Assembly (NCBI GenBank): GCA_007129495.1
Contig: SKVJ01000032.1
Span: 35,445 to 99,444 of the forward strand
Direction of reading: 5' to 3'
Length of the DNA stretch: 64,000 bases
Origin: Dehalococcoidia bacterium
Lineage (GTDB): Bacteria; Chloroflexota; Dehalococcoidia; GIF9; AB-539-J10
Positions 24,630 through 34,575 of the stretch are shown in pieces. How positions within the stretch are numbered: position 1 is the stretch's first letter; each line of letters opens with the position of its first letter. The position numbers and the translations under genes are program-made. The notes beneath the pieces are model-generated. The model saw only the letters and a program-made list of their open reading frames with translations. It had not been told where the DNA came from and did not search any database.

Positions 24630-25751
24630 TTAGCGACTTGAATCAAGCGGCACATCTGTGCCCTTGCCCTCCCTATGACGCCTCGCGCTCTGTGCCATAT
24701 GCCCGCGAAGCTTCTCGCGCTCCACAGAGAACGCTCGGGTGAGGTGCGCCGGAAGCGGTCGAGGCTTGAACCATCCACGCCGCCAGAACAGGATGAGAGC
24801 TCCCACTATGACGGAGAGCATGAAACCCACGATCACGAAGTACGAGTATCGCCAGTGCAACTCCGGCATATGGTCGAAGTTCATGCCATACACCCCGGCG
24901 AGCAGCGTAAGAGGCAGGAAGATGGCGCCCACTACGGAGAGCACCTTCATTGTCTCGTTCTGGCGGTTCGCCGCGGCCGAGAGGTATATGGTGATTGCGG
25001 CTTCTGCGCTCTCGCGAATGTTCAGGTTCAGGTCCTCGATGCGCACCAGGTGGTCGTATATGTCGCGGAAGTAGACGCGGTACTCCTCCCTGATTATCGA
25101 AAACTCCCCCCGGCTTATCCGGTTCAGCAACTCTCTCTGTGGCATGATGGTGCGATGCACGCGTCGCACCGAGCGCTTCAACCGTTGGATTGCCTGGAGC
25201 GCCTCCGGGTGTGATGTCGTGAGGGCCTCTTCCTCGACGGCCTCGGCGATCTCACTCATGCGGTCAAGCGTCGGCATGATGTTGTCGACGAGGGCGTCGA
25301 TCAGCCAGTAACAAAGGTAGTCCGGGCCACGCCGCATCGGGCGTGCGTTCGTCTCCACCTGGTGTCGGACCTCATCCACGCTGTAGAGGGGAAAGTTGTG
25401 ATTGGTGACGACATAGTTGCGTCCGACGAACAGCGCCAACTCGGCGGTCTCCACGACATCACTGACCCCGGAGGCGTGGTTTATGCCGTGAACGATGATG
25501 AAGACGTGATCGTCGTAATCGTCGATCTTCGGTGGGTGGATCTGCGTTTCCACGCAGTCCTCGATTGCCAGCTTGTGAAACTGGAAGACTTCTGCGAGCA
25601 GCTTTCCGTCTTCTTCTGTAGTCTCGCAGATGTCGACCCACAGCAGTCCCTTGCCACTGTGCAGCACGTCGGACATGCGCTCCCTTGGGAGGTCCCGCTC
25701 AAATCGTCCCGAATCGTCTATGTAGTACGTATAAGCTGGCACGAGAAGCAC
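24630..25751 (-). CDS. corA: CorA family Mg2+/divalent cation channel
   Basis: 373 residues. A long cytosolic N-terminal domain (LLWVDICETTEEDGKLLAEV, VETAELALFVGRNYVVTNHN) is followed by the stalk helix and two C-terminal membrane helices. The CorA signature lies between them: LPLTLLAGVYGMNFDHMPEL, with the GMN selectivity motif. Pentameric CorA lets Mg2+ and sometimes Co2+ or Ni2+ into the cell. The tail after the last helix is long and basic (PRPLPAHLTRAFSVEREKLR). The frame extends to GTG 25775, but a TGGTAGAAT promoter box covers that stretch; GTG at 25751 behind GGAAGGA is the better start. It lies next to an MscS-type channel with its own promoter, giving an ion/osmotic homeostasis pair. 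Confidence 0.9.
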   Translation of the reverse strand: MLLVPAYTYYIDDSGRFERDLPRERMSDVLHSGKGLLWVDICETTEEDGKLLAEVFQFHKLAIEDCVETQIHPPKIDDYDDHVFIIVHGINHASGVSDVVETAELALFVGRNYVVTNHNFPLYSVDEVRHQVETNARPMRRGPDYLCYWLIDALVDNIMPTLDRMSEIAEAVEEEALTTSHPEALQAIQRLKRSVRRVHRTIMPQRELLNRISRGEFSIIREEYRVYFRDIYDHLVRIEDLNLNIRESAEAAITIYLSAAANRQNETMKVLSVVGAIFLPLTLLAGVYGMNFDHMPELHWRYSYFVIVGFMLSVIVGALILFWRRGWFKPRPLPAHLTRAFSVEREKLRGHMAQSARRHREGKGTDVPLDSSR

Positions 25752-25765
25752 CCCTGTCCTTCCGC

Positions 25766-25774
25766 ATTCTACCA
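25766..25774 (-). promoter_or_regulatory. Extended -10 box of corA
   Basis: TGGTAGAAT on the minus strand, the same box as before thiE. It ends 14 bases before GTG 25751, which is why the longer frame was not used. Confidence 0.5.
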
Positions 25775-25918
25775 CTGCGATGAGGCTTTGTGACGGTGGA
25801 GGGGACCGGAGACCTTCGGAACGTCATCAAGTATCGGCAATTGTTCCACGGGATAGAGGGCACACGCCAGCGCGCAGAACTGCCGCATTCACCTGGGACG
25901 TGGAAACACGAGGAGAAG

Positions 25919-25995
25919 TGGCGACCCCAGGGGGATTCGAACCCCCGATCTCCACCGTGACAGGGTGGCATGTTAGTCCACTACACCATGGGGCC
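25919..25995 (-). tRNA. tRNA-Asp (GTC)
   Basis: A 77-nt cloverleaf on the minus strand with encoded CCA. The acceptor GGCCCCA pairs with TGGGGTC (one G-U). The anticodon arm is CCACC-CTGTCAC-GGTGG with anticodon GTC. The T arm is GGGGG-TTCGAAT-CCCCC, discriminator G. A strong promoter lies upstream. Confidence 0.97.
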
Positions 25996-26018
25996 GGGTA
26001 AAGGATCGAAGCGAAGGG

Positions 26019-26048
26019 AGTGTACCAGCAAGCTTCTTCGTATGTCAA
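26019..26048 (-). promoter_or_regulatory. Promoter of tRNA-Asp
   Basis: Minus strand: TTGACA (26048-26043), 18-base spacer, TGGTACACT with TACACT at 26024-26019, about 24 bases before the mature 5' end. Confidence 0.75.
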
Positions 26049-26171
26049 ACGGTGGTACTGGTTGGTGCCACGGCCGCCTGCAGGTGGTTGCGGCACCCTT
26101 CTGATAAGGATGGTTGTCCTTTCTGAAATCCCTTCTGGGCGGGTTCCCTGCAGTTGCCTTTCGTGGAGTAT

Positions 26172-26200
26172 TTGACACCTCTCCCTCGCGCCAGCACAAT
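26172..26200 (+). promoter_or_regulatory. Promoter of the small protein gene at 26225
   Basis: TTGACA (26172-26177), 17-base spacer, CACAAT (26195-26200). It abuts ATG 26201, so that codon cannot be the start and GTG 26225 is preferred. Confidence 0.65.
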
Positions 26201-26224
26201 ATGCTGGAAAGGAGCAAGCGCAAG

Positions 26225-26500
26225 GTGGCCAAGCCAAAGACATGGACGGTTAAGGTAGGAGACAAGACTCATAAGGTAGAGGTGCGGCGAAAACCGTGGC
26301 TCGCCATAGGGGAAATAAAGGTTGATGACCAGATGGTCGCGTACTTCGCGGCCAAGGCGATGGCTATCACTATCTTCAACTATCGCCAGCAGCCGTTCGA
26401 GATAGACGGTACGTGGTTTTCTGTTGTGATCAAGCCGAACTTTCTGGGCTACAACTTCGATTTGACGCGGGATGGCGAAGTCATCCCGCCTGACGATTGA
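26225..26500 (+). CDS. Small conserved-looking protein of unknown function
   Basis: 91 residues from GTG 26225, preceded by AAGGAG (26209-26214) ten bases upstream. The product reads as one compact beta-rich cytosolic domain without signal or membrane helix: KTWTVKVGDKTHKVEVRR, then WLAIGEIKVDDQMVAYF, FEIDGTWFSVVIKPNFLGYN and an acidic end. Alternating short strands, an opening of the type W-x-V-x-V-G-D-x-x-H-x-V, and a repeat of that motif later are loosely reminiscent of the FAIM (Fas apoptotic inhibitory molecule) beta-sandwich, but I would not assign it. It lies 33 bases before surE on the same strand and is probably cotranscribed with it from the strong promoter upstream. Confidence 0.65.
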   Translation: MAKPKTWTVKVGDKTHKVEVRRKPWLAIGEIKVDDQMVAYFAAKAMAITIFNYRQQPFEIDGTWFSVVIKPNFLGYNFDLTRDGEVIPPDD

Positions 26501-26533
26501 TGTACGCCTGTCGTCTGCGCTTGTCGATAGCAA

Positions 26534-27319
26534 ATGCGTATTCTATTGACCAATGATGATGGAATCGGCTCGCCGGGTCTCTGGGCGGTCGCCGAAGAAC
26601 TGGTGAAAGTAGGCGATCTGGTGGTGGCTGCGCCCGGCGAAGAAAGAAGTGGCGCAGGCACATCAATAAGCCTGCGTAAGCCCATCTGGGTTCAGGAGGT
26701 TCCTTCTAAAGTTGACGGAGCACAGGCTTATGCCGTCTCCGGAACTCCTGCAGACAGCGCAATAATCGCAATAAGCTGCCTCTTTCCGGGAGAATTCGAC
26801 CTCGTAGTTTCTGGTGTCAATCGCGGATCCAACCTGGGACACGATGTGTATGTATCCGGCACAGTCGGAGCAGCGATGCAGGGATTTCTCCACAATATTC
26901 CTTCGATCGCCGTATCGATGTATGCCTACGTTGATATTGACTACCGCACAGCCGCGCAAACAGCTGCCCTTATCGCCTCTCACATAGAAAGTGGCGCACT
27001 GGAAGGGCCGATGCTGCTCAACGTAAACGTACCAAATCTCGCGCCGAATCAGATTCATGGCGTTGAGGTAACCCGCATAAGCCGGAAGAATTACTGCGAC
27101 AGGATAGAGAAGGATTACGACGCCAGCGGAGAGTACTACGTAATAACCCGTAACGAGGAACTCGAAGATGCGGCGCCGGGTACTGACCTGTGGGCTGTCG
27201 AGAATGGACGGGTCTCGCTTACTCCCCTTCCAGACCAGGTTGTCAGTGACCGGTTCTTCAATCAACTCAATCGCATTGTGCCGGAACTGGAAGCAGCGCT
27301 GCGCACCGCTGTTGTATGA
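26534..27319 (+). CDS. surE: 5'/3'-nucleotidase SurE
   Basis: 261 residues, typical SurE, a metal-dependent cytosolic nucleoside-monophosphate phosphatase linked to stationary-phase survival. The N-terminus carries the metal site MRILLTNDDGIGSPGLWAVA; next come GEERSGAGTSIS, VSGTPADSAI and the invariant VSGVNRGSNLGHDVYVSGTV with its catalytic Asn. A C-terminal extension past residue 200 is of normal size. The start is set by the conserved MRILLTNDDG; the upstream sequence has no clear Shine-Dalgarno. The gene follows the 91-residue unknown protein by 33 bases. A separate promoter for the pan operon begins about 60 bases after its stop. Confidence 0.95.
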   Translation: MRILLTNDDGIGSPGLWAVAEELVKVGDLVVAAPGEERSGAGTSISLRKPIWVQEVPSKVDGAQAYAVSGTPADSAIIAISCLFPGEFDLVVSGVNRGSNLGHDVYVSGTVGAAMQGFLHNIPSIAVSMYAYVDIDYRTAAQTAALIASHIESGALEGPMLLNVNVPNLAPNQIHGVEVTRISRKNYCDRIEKDYDASGEYYVITRNEELEDAAPGTDLWAVENGRVSLTPLPDQVVSDRFFNQLNRIVPELEAALRTAVV

Positions 27320-27377
27320 GCACGCGGTGTCATGCCTGGCAATACTGCATACCATGGTGTGTGGCGCACGAGAAGCA

Positions 27378-27407
27378 TTGACCAGTCGCAATTTCCAGTG
27401 CTAGCAT
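27378..27407 (+). promoter_or_regulatory. Promoter of the S58 peptidase-panD-panC operon
   Basis: TTGACC (27378-27383), 18-base spacer, extended -10 TGCTAGCAT with TAGCAT at 27402-27407. This predicts a 5' leader of about 155 bases. Confidence 0.6.
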
Positions 27408-27413
27408 AGCGGC

Positions 27414-27568
27414 GGCAGCTGACCCGCAAGGGCGGCGAGCTGGATGCAACAAGGACTCACGTAGTTTGAGCCCGCTTGGATCGAGTGTCGACCGAGACGG
27501 CGAATAGAGGACTGTAATAAGCCTTCTCGGTGATGCGGGCCGAGAGGGCTTTTTGCTGAGGTGTGGTT
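27414..27568 (+). promoter_or_regulatory. Structured leader with attenuator-like terminator
   Basis: The predicted leader folds into a hairpin CAGCT/AGCTG (27416-27420 with 27438-27442) enclosing CCC-GCAA-GGG, then a second hairpin (GG-CTCA 27453-27459 with TGAG-CC 27467-27472), then the terminator. CCGAGA at 27492-27497 can pair with TCTCGG at 27525-27530, the 5' half of the terminator, making an alternative structure. I know no riboswitch class with this layout. Confidence 0.4.
27519..27556 (+). terminator. Intrinsic terminator in the pan operon leader
   Basis: A 12-bp stem with one G-U (27519-27530 with 27540-27551) and a nine-base loop, followed by a run of Ts. It ends just before the ribosome site of the first gene, so it is placed to stop transcription within the leader. 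Confidence 0.75.
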
Positions 27569-28534
27569 ATGACTGGATCTCTGACTCAAGTGCCTGGACT
27601 GAAGATCGGACACTATACCGACCTCAAGGCAGCAACAGGATGTACCGTTGTTCTGTGCGAGGGTGGGGCCGTCCCTGGTGTTCATGTGAGCGGCGCTTCT
27701 CCCGGCGGGAGAGAAATCGAGTTGCTCAGGCCCGGCTACTCGGTCAACCTGGTGCATGGCATTCTCCTTAGCGGAGGAAGTGCCTACGGTCTTGATGCCG
27801 CCGGAGGTGTCATGAGGTATCTCGAGGAGGTGGGAGCAGGATTTGACACTGTCGCGGGCGTGGTACCCATCGTCCCTTCAGCGATTATCTTCGACCTGTC
27901 TATCGGCGAGGCGCATGTTCGCCCGACTGCCGACAACGCATATCAAGCGTGTTGTGCTGCGACAGTATCGGAAGACGGCGAAGGGTGCATCGGAGCCGGT
28001 ACAGGGGCGACTGTGGGCAAGTGTCTCGGGATGGAATATGCAACCAAGGGCGGCTTAGGGATGGCGAGTAGCGATCTCGGCAACGGTGTCACTGTGGCGG
28101 CTCTTATTGTGGTCAACGCGTGGGGGGATGTCCTTGATCCGTCTTGCGGACAGGCGATTGCTGGGCCGCGTGACCTTGCCAGCGGTGGATTCCTGCGGAC
28201 AGTGGACCTTCTGAAGCAGAGCAGGGTGCGGAGGCCATTTTCCTCGTCGAATACCGTTATCGGTGTGGTGGCTACGAATGTGCGCCTGCGAAAGGACCAG
28301 ACACATAGGCTGGCACAGATGGCGTATACCGGACTGGCACGGACCATCGATCCGTGTGGCTCTATGTATGATGGAGATACGCTGTTCGTTCTGTCCTCAG
28401 GCGACCGAAGATGCGATATGAATGCACTCGGTGTCCGTGCGGTGGAGGCTGTCACTGAGGCGGTGCAGCGAGCTGTATTCCAGGCTGTGAGTGTTGCAGG
28501 AGTCCCCGCTGTCCGTGACTTGAAGGAGAGTTGA
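27569..28534 (+). CDS. S58 (DmpA/P1, NylC-like) Ntn-hydrolase peptidase
   Basis: 321 residues. The protein has S58-family features: [11 protein letters not shown] at the start, [19 protein letters not shown] near residue 70, [20 protein letters not shown] and NAWGDVLDP. In NylC-type members the precursor cleaves itself between Asn and Thr, and the freed Thr is the nucleophile; the matching site here is [11 protein letters not shown] at about residues 228/229. The family includes D-aminopeptidase and beta-aminopeptidases able to release N-terminal beta-alanine. GAGGTG (27557-27562) sets the start at 27569; GTG 27563 lies immediately after that site. The gene heads an operon with panD two bases downstream and panC, so a role in supplying beta-alanine or in pantothenate-linked amide metabolism is plausible but inferred. 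Confidence 0.85.
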   Translation: MTGSLTQVPGLKIGHYTDLKAATGCTVVLCEGGAVPGVHVSGASPGGREIELLRPGYSVNLVHGILLSGGSAYGLDAAGGVMRYLEEVGAGFDTVAGVVPIVPSAIIFDLSIGEAHVRPTADNAYQACCAATVSEDGEGCIGAGTGATVGKCLGMEYATKGGLGMASSDLGNGVTVAALIVVNAWGDVLDPSCGQAIAGPRDLASGGFLRTVDLLKQSRVRRPFSSSNTVIGVVATNVRLRKDQTHRLAQMAYTGLARTIDPCGSMYDGDTLFVLSSGDRRCDMNALGVRAVEAVTEAVQRAVFQAVSVAGVPAVRDLKES

Positions 28535-28535
28535 T

Positions 28536-28880
28536 ATGCGAACGATGCTTAGCAGCAAGATTCACCGGGCTACGGTGACTGACGTGAATCTCGACTATGA
28601 AGGCAGTATCTCAATCGACCAAACCCTTATGGCGCAGACTGACCTGTATCGGAACGAGAGGGTTGAGGTATTCAATGTGAATAATGGCGCACGTTTCAGC
28701 ACGTACGTGATAGAAGGCGAGGCCGGTTCCGGTGTTATTGGACTCAACGGTGCGGCAGCCAGGATGGCGGTGGTAAACGACCTGATCATCATCGTTGCGT
28801 ACCGGACTATGGGAGATGAGGAGGCGCGCCGGCACAGCCCGTCTGTCGTGCGCGTAGATGCGCGAAATCGCGTGTGTTGA
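28536..28880 (+). CDS. panD: Aspartate 1-decarboxylase
   Basis: 114 residues, the usual size of the pyruvoyl-dependent enzyme that makes beta-alanine from aspartate for pantothenate. It begins [20 protein letters not shown]. The self-cleavage site YEGSISI is present, Gly-Ser near residues 23/24, where Ser becomes the pyruvoyl group. Other family features are [15 protein letters not shown] and [21 protein letters not shown] precedes the ATG. The stop overlaps a possible GTG start of panC, and the preceding peptidase gene ends one base earlier, so translation of the trio is coupled. Archaeal-type and PanM-dependent features are not evident; the sequence fits the self-processing bacterial type. 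Confidence 0.96.
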   Translation: MRTMLSSKIHRATVTDVNLDYEGSISIDQTLMAQTDLYRNERVEVFNVNNGARFSTYVIEGEAGSGVIGLNGAAARMAVVNDLIIIVAYRTMGDEEARRHSPSVVRVDARNRVC

Positions 28881-28894
28881 GACCTGATACGACA

Positions 28895-29731
28895 ATGGAA
28901 GTCATCCGCGAAATCCATGAGTTGAAAGCACGACAGGCCGTCTGGAATTCTCCTGTCGGACTTGTGCCCACGATGGGTTATCTACATGAAGGGCATATGG
29001 CTCTGGTGCGCAGAGCACGACAGGAGACAGCCACTGTTGTAGTCACCATATTTGTGAATCCCACGCAGTTCGGTCCCTCAGAGGATTTCGAACGCTATCC
29101 GCGGGCTTTTGGGCGAGACCTTGACCTGTTGCGGTCTGCGGGGGTGGATATCGTGTTTGCCCCTCCCGTTTCGGAGATGTACCCGGACCCGTTCTCCACC
29201 TGGGTGGAAGTAGAAGAATTGGGGGAACTTTTCGAAGGAGTGTCACGCCCCGGGCACTTCCGCGGTGTTGCCACGGTGTGCAACAAACTCTTCAATCTCG
29301 TGAGTGCAGATCGCGCGTACTTCGGACAGAAGGATGCGCAACAGGTAGCGATCATCACGAAGATGGTGTGTGACCTCAACATGAAGCCCGACATCGTAGC
29401 AATAACGACGGTGAGGGAACCTGATGGATTGGCGATGAGCAGCCGGAACGCATATCTGAACCCGCAGCAGAGAGCTGCAGCTGCAGTACTCTTCCGGGCG
29501 CTGAACACTGCATGTCAGCTGTATCGTGATGGGTGCCGGGATGTGGCCATGGTGACGCGTGCGATAGCCGATATAGTGCACGAGGAACATCTGGCGGAAC
29601 TGGATTATGCAGCAGTGGTTGACCCGACCTCCTTTGAGGAACTCGATACTCTGGAGCGACCAGCGCTTGCTATCCTTGCCGTGCGTATCGGCACCACGCG
29701 GCTTATCGACAACATGCTTTTGAAGGAATGA
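28895..29731 (+). CDS. panC: Pantothenate synthetase (pantoate-beta-alanine ligase)
   Basis: 278 residues. PanC joins pantoate and beta-alanine through pantoyl-adenylate in the cytosol. Motifs are intact: VGLVPTMGYLHEGHMALV with the HxGH nucleotide loop, VTIFVNPTQFGPSEDFERYP, RPGHFRGVATVCNKLFNLV, AYFGQKDAQQVAII and GLAMSSRNAYLNPQQR with the KMSKS-like MSSRN. The ATG at 28895 fits the family start; GTG 28874, overlapping the panD stop, is possible but lengthens the N-terminus. No independent ribosome site was seen, consistent with coupling to panD. panB is not in the window. Confidence 0.96.
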   Translation: MEVIREIHELKARQAVWNSPVGLVPTMGYLHEGHMALVRRARQETATVVVTIFVNPTQFGPSEDFERYPRAFGRDLDLLRSAGVDIVFAPPVSEMYPDPFSTWVEVEELGELFEGVSRPGHFRGVATVCNKLFNLVSADRAYFGQKDAQQVAIITKMVCDLNMKPDIVAITTVREPDGLAMSSRNAYLNPQQRAAAAVLFRALNTACQLYRDGCRDVAMVTRAIADIVHEEHLAELDYAAVVDPTSFEELDTLERPALAILAVRIGTTRLIDNMLLKE

Positions 29732-29740
29732 AGAGGCCGA

Positions 29741-29794
29741 AAGCTGAGGGCGCCATGAGCCTCAGGCTCTCAGGTATCGCCGCCCTAACAGCTT
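29741..29794. other. Structured element after panC
   Basis: An outer stem AAGCTG-AGGGCG (29741-29752) pairs with CGCCCT-AA-CAGCTT (29781-29794), with a two-base bulge, and encloses a perfect hairpin GAGCC-TCA-GGCTC (29757-29769). There is no U-tract. It may end the pan transcript or stabilise its 3' end. The rest of 29795-30000 shows no gene. Confidence 0.4.
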
Positions 29795-30003
29795 AAGATA
29801 CTTCCGTCAGTCATCCATGTTCCTCCTGCCGGCACTTCGCGTCACCGCCCGGTAGCATTGCCAAATGAGTGAACGATATCGGGCCGGTAACATCTTGGAT
29901 GAGTGAATGCGGCTGATTCCTTTTCGGGGTTCTATCTGCTATACTCTGTTGTCTTCTGCGGCGCAAAGCGTGGAAGCTACGGAGTGGCAGGAGTGGGTGG
30001 TGT

Positions 30004-30033
30004 TTGACAGGCGACAATCTCCTCAGGTATGAT
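30004..30033 (+). promoter_or_regulatory. Promoter of the 23S rRNA transcript
   Basis: TTGACA (30004-30009), 18-base spacer, TATGAT (30028-30033), about 40 bases before the processing helix. A second weaker box, TGCTATACT at 29937-29945, could be an upstream promoter. Confidence 0.75.
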
Positions 30034-30071
30034 TATTCTTTGCGAGTTGTACGTCCGCACGTTAAAAACTG

Positions 30072-30098
30072 AATACGTTTTGTGTCCGGCTTGATATA

Positions 30099-30106
<8 letters not shown>
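30072..30106 (+). other. 5' arm of the pre-23S processing helix
   Basis: 35 bases complementary to 33030-33064 (33 Watson-Crick and 2 G-U pairs), the stem expected to be cut by RNase III. The last bases belong to mature 23S. Confidence 0.85.
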
Positions 30107-33029
<2,923 letters not shown>

Positions 33030-33038
<9 letters not shown>

Positions 33039-33064
33039 ATGTCAAGTCGGACACAAAACGTATT
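33030..33064 (+). other. 3' arm of the pre-23S processing helix
   Basis: Complement of 30072-30106. Both arms carry the ACGTTTTGTGTCC/GGACACAAAACGT core outside the mature rRNA. Confidence 0.85.
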
Positions 33065-33094
33065 AGTTGATTCGCAGACTGCGGAATCGCACGT

Positions 33095-33169
33095 CGCGGG
33101 GTAGAGCAGTGGAAGCTCGTCGGGCTCATAACCCGGAGGCCGTTGGTTCGAATCCAACCCCCGCTACCA
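33095..33169 (+). tRNA. Initiator tRNA-Met (CAT)
   Basis: 75 nt including encoded CCA. The anticodon arm is TCGGG-CTCATAA-CCCGG. Initiator marks are present: an unpaired 1-72 position (C against T) and three G-C pairs next to the anticodon loop. The T arm is GTTGG-TTCGAAT-CCAAC. It lies 56 bases after 23S and before a terminator, so it is cotranscribed with 23S. Confidence 0.95.
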
Positions 33170-33183
33170 TCACTCGCATTCCC

Positions 33184-33214
33184 AAGGGGCACAGTTTACT
33201 GTGCCCCTTTTTCT
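33184..33214 (+). terminator. Terminator of the 23S-tRNA transcript
   Basis: An 11-bp perfect stem AAGGGGCACAG/CTGTGCCCCTT (33184-33194 with 33199-33209), TTTA loop, then TTTC. Confidence 0.93.
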
Positions 33215-33312
33215 GTTGGTATCTATCGTGCCCTCGGCGTATATGAGGCCTGCGTGAGGACTACAGTCTCAGGAACTTCACCCAGTGGCCGCATCGGCTC
33301 TTGAGCGTGGAA

Positions 33313-34470
33313 TCAGGAGAACTGATGGACGCACCTCCGTCGACTGGCTCCATACGCCAGCACCAGCGCCGGCGGTATCCCGGTCAGTACCAGCGTAGCC
33401 TCGATACCCAACAGTCCGCTTAAGGCTCCGCCGATAGGCGCCCCAATTGCAACTCCTGCAGTCAACAGCGCGTGAAACAGTCCCATGGCGCGGCCGTGAT
33501 CCTCCACCGGAGCGTGATCGGCGATCATCGCACAAACTGAGGGGAACACCATTCCGAAGCCCACGCCAAAGAGCGTCGCGATTGCGAGCAGAGACGCAAA
33601 CTGCGAAGGTAGGGACAGCAGTACCAGGCAAATCACGACTATTCCCAGTCCCACCGATGCGGGTTTAAGCCTGCCGAATCGGTCCGCGAGGTGCCCTGCG
33701 GCGAGTTGCCATACCATGAACACCGCGCTGACGGTCGCAAGGAACATTCCGACGTGTAGCGCGCCAAGTCCGAGACCGGCCATTCGCACCGGGAGAATCG
33801 CGACGATGCAGCCGAAGCTGATGTATTGTGCCAGTATTGCTCCATACGGAAACAGCAGGTCGCGGTCAAACAGCAGCGACCAGATGCTCCTCATCTGTCG
33901 ATCGGAGGAAGCTATGCCTGGAGTTTGGGCAAACCGCTTCGGGAGTGAGAGCGCCAGCAGGACTCCTGCAAGAAGCATGGCGCCTCCCAGGTAGAAGACC
34001 ATGTTGAAGCCGAACCGGGACGCCAGTGCCCCTCCACCGCCATAGCCGATGAGGCTGGCGAGCGCGATCGCGGCGCCGTAGCTCCCCATCGCCCTGCCTC
34101 GTCCGTGCTCCGAGCAGGTTGATGCGGTCGCCGACATGGTGGCTGGACCTACCAGTCCGCCGGCAAGCCCGTGAAACGCCCGGGTGATCATGAGATGCCA
34201 CGGAGCCTGGCATATCGAGTACGCGAACATGGCCACGGCATCCCCTGTCAACCCCGTGATCAGGGGAGACTTCTGCCCGAAGCGATCTACCATCCTGCCG
34301 CCAATTACGTTGGCTGCAGTGTTGACTCCCGAGTAGATGCCCACTATCAGTCCTATCTGTCCAACGGTGGCGCCAACGGAAGCGGCGTACAGTGCGATGA
34401 TGGGGATCAGCAGGTGAGTGTCGACGAAGCCGATCAGGGTGATGGTGAAAAGACGGCTGCCACGGATCAT
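33313..34470 (-). CDS. Major facilitator superfamily transporter
   Basis: 385 residues, about 12 membrane helices in two halves. MFS motif A appears after helix 2 (GGRMVDRFGQKSPLI) and in the second half (AGHLADRFGRLKPAS). The first half has AFHGLAGGLVGPATMSATAS and RGRAMGSYGAAIALASLIGY, typical of drug/H+ antiporter-type MFS proteins with conserved Gly-rich helix 5. Substrate unknown; export of a drug or metabolite by proton antiport is usual for such proteins. The gene is flanked by the rRNA terminator and by treY, whose stop lies 106 bases upstream of its start, so it may be read through from the glucan operon but is probably separate. The C-terminus is short. Confidence 0.85.
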   Translation of the reverse strand: MIRGSRLFTITLIGFVDTHLLIPIIALYAASVGATVGQIGLIVGIYSGVNTAANVIGGRMVDRFGQKSPLITGLTGDAVAMFAYSICQAPWHLMITRAFHGLAGGLVGPATMSATASTCSEHGRGRAMGSYGAAIALASLIGYGGGGALASRFGFNMVFYLGGAMLLAGVLLALSLPKRFAQTPGIASSDRQMRSIWSLLFDRDLLFPYGAILAQYISFGCIVAILPVRMAGLGLGALHVGMFLATVSAVFMVWQLAAGHLADRFGRLKPASVGLGIVVICLVLLSLPSQFASLLAIATLFGVGFGMVFPSVCAMIADHAPVEDHGRAMGLFHALLTAGVAIGAPIGGALSGLLGIEATLVLTGIPPALVLAYGASRRRCVHQFS

Positions 34471-34575
34471 ACGTCACCACGGGCCTTTCGTAAGTGTGCA
34501 ACGGCGGAGGGTAGGTAATGCCGAAGCTTCTGTACACCTGGATGCAGGTTTCATATCCATGTCGGGGTATTTCCT

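Noticed and set aside
33055..33095. Possible 5S rRNA after 23S
   Set aside because: Only about 40 bases lie between the processing helix and tRNA-fMet, too short for a 115-base 5S, and no 5S motif is seen.
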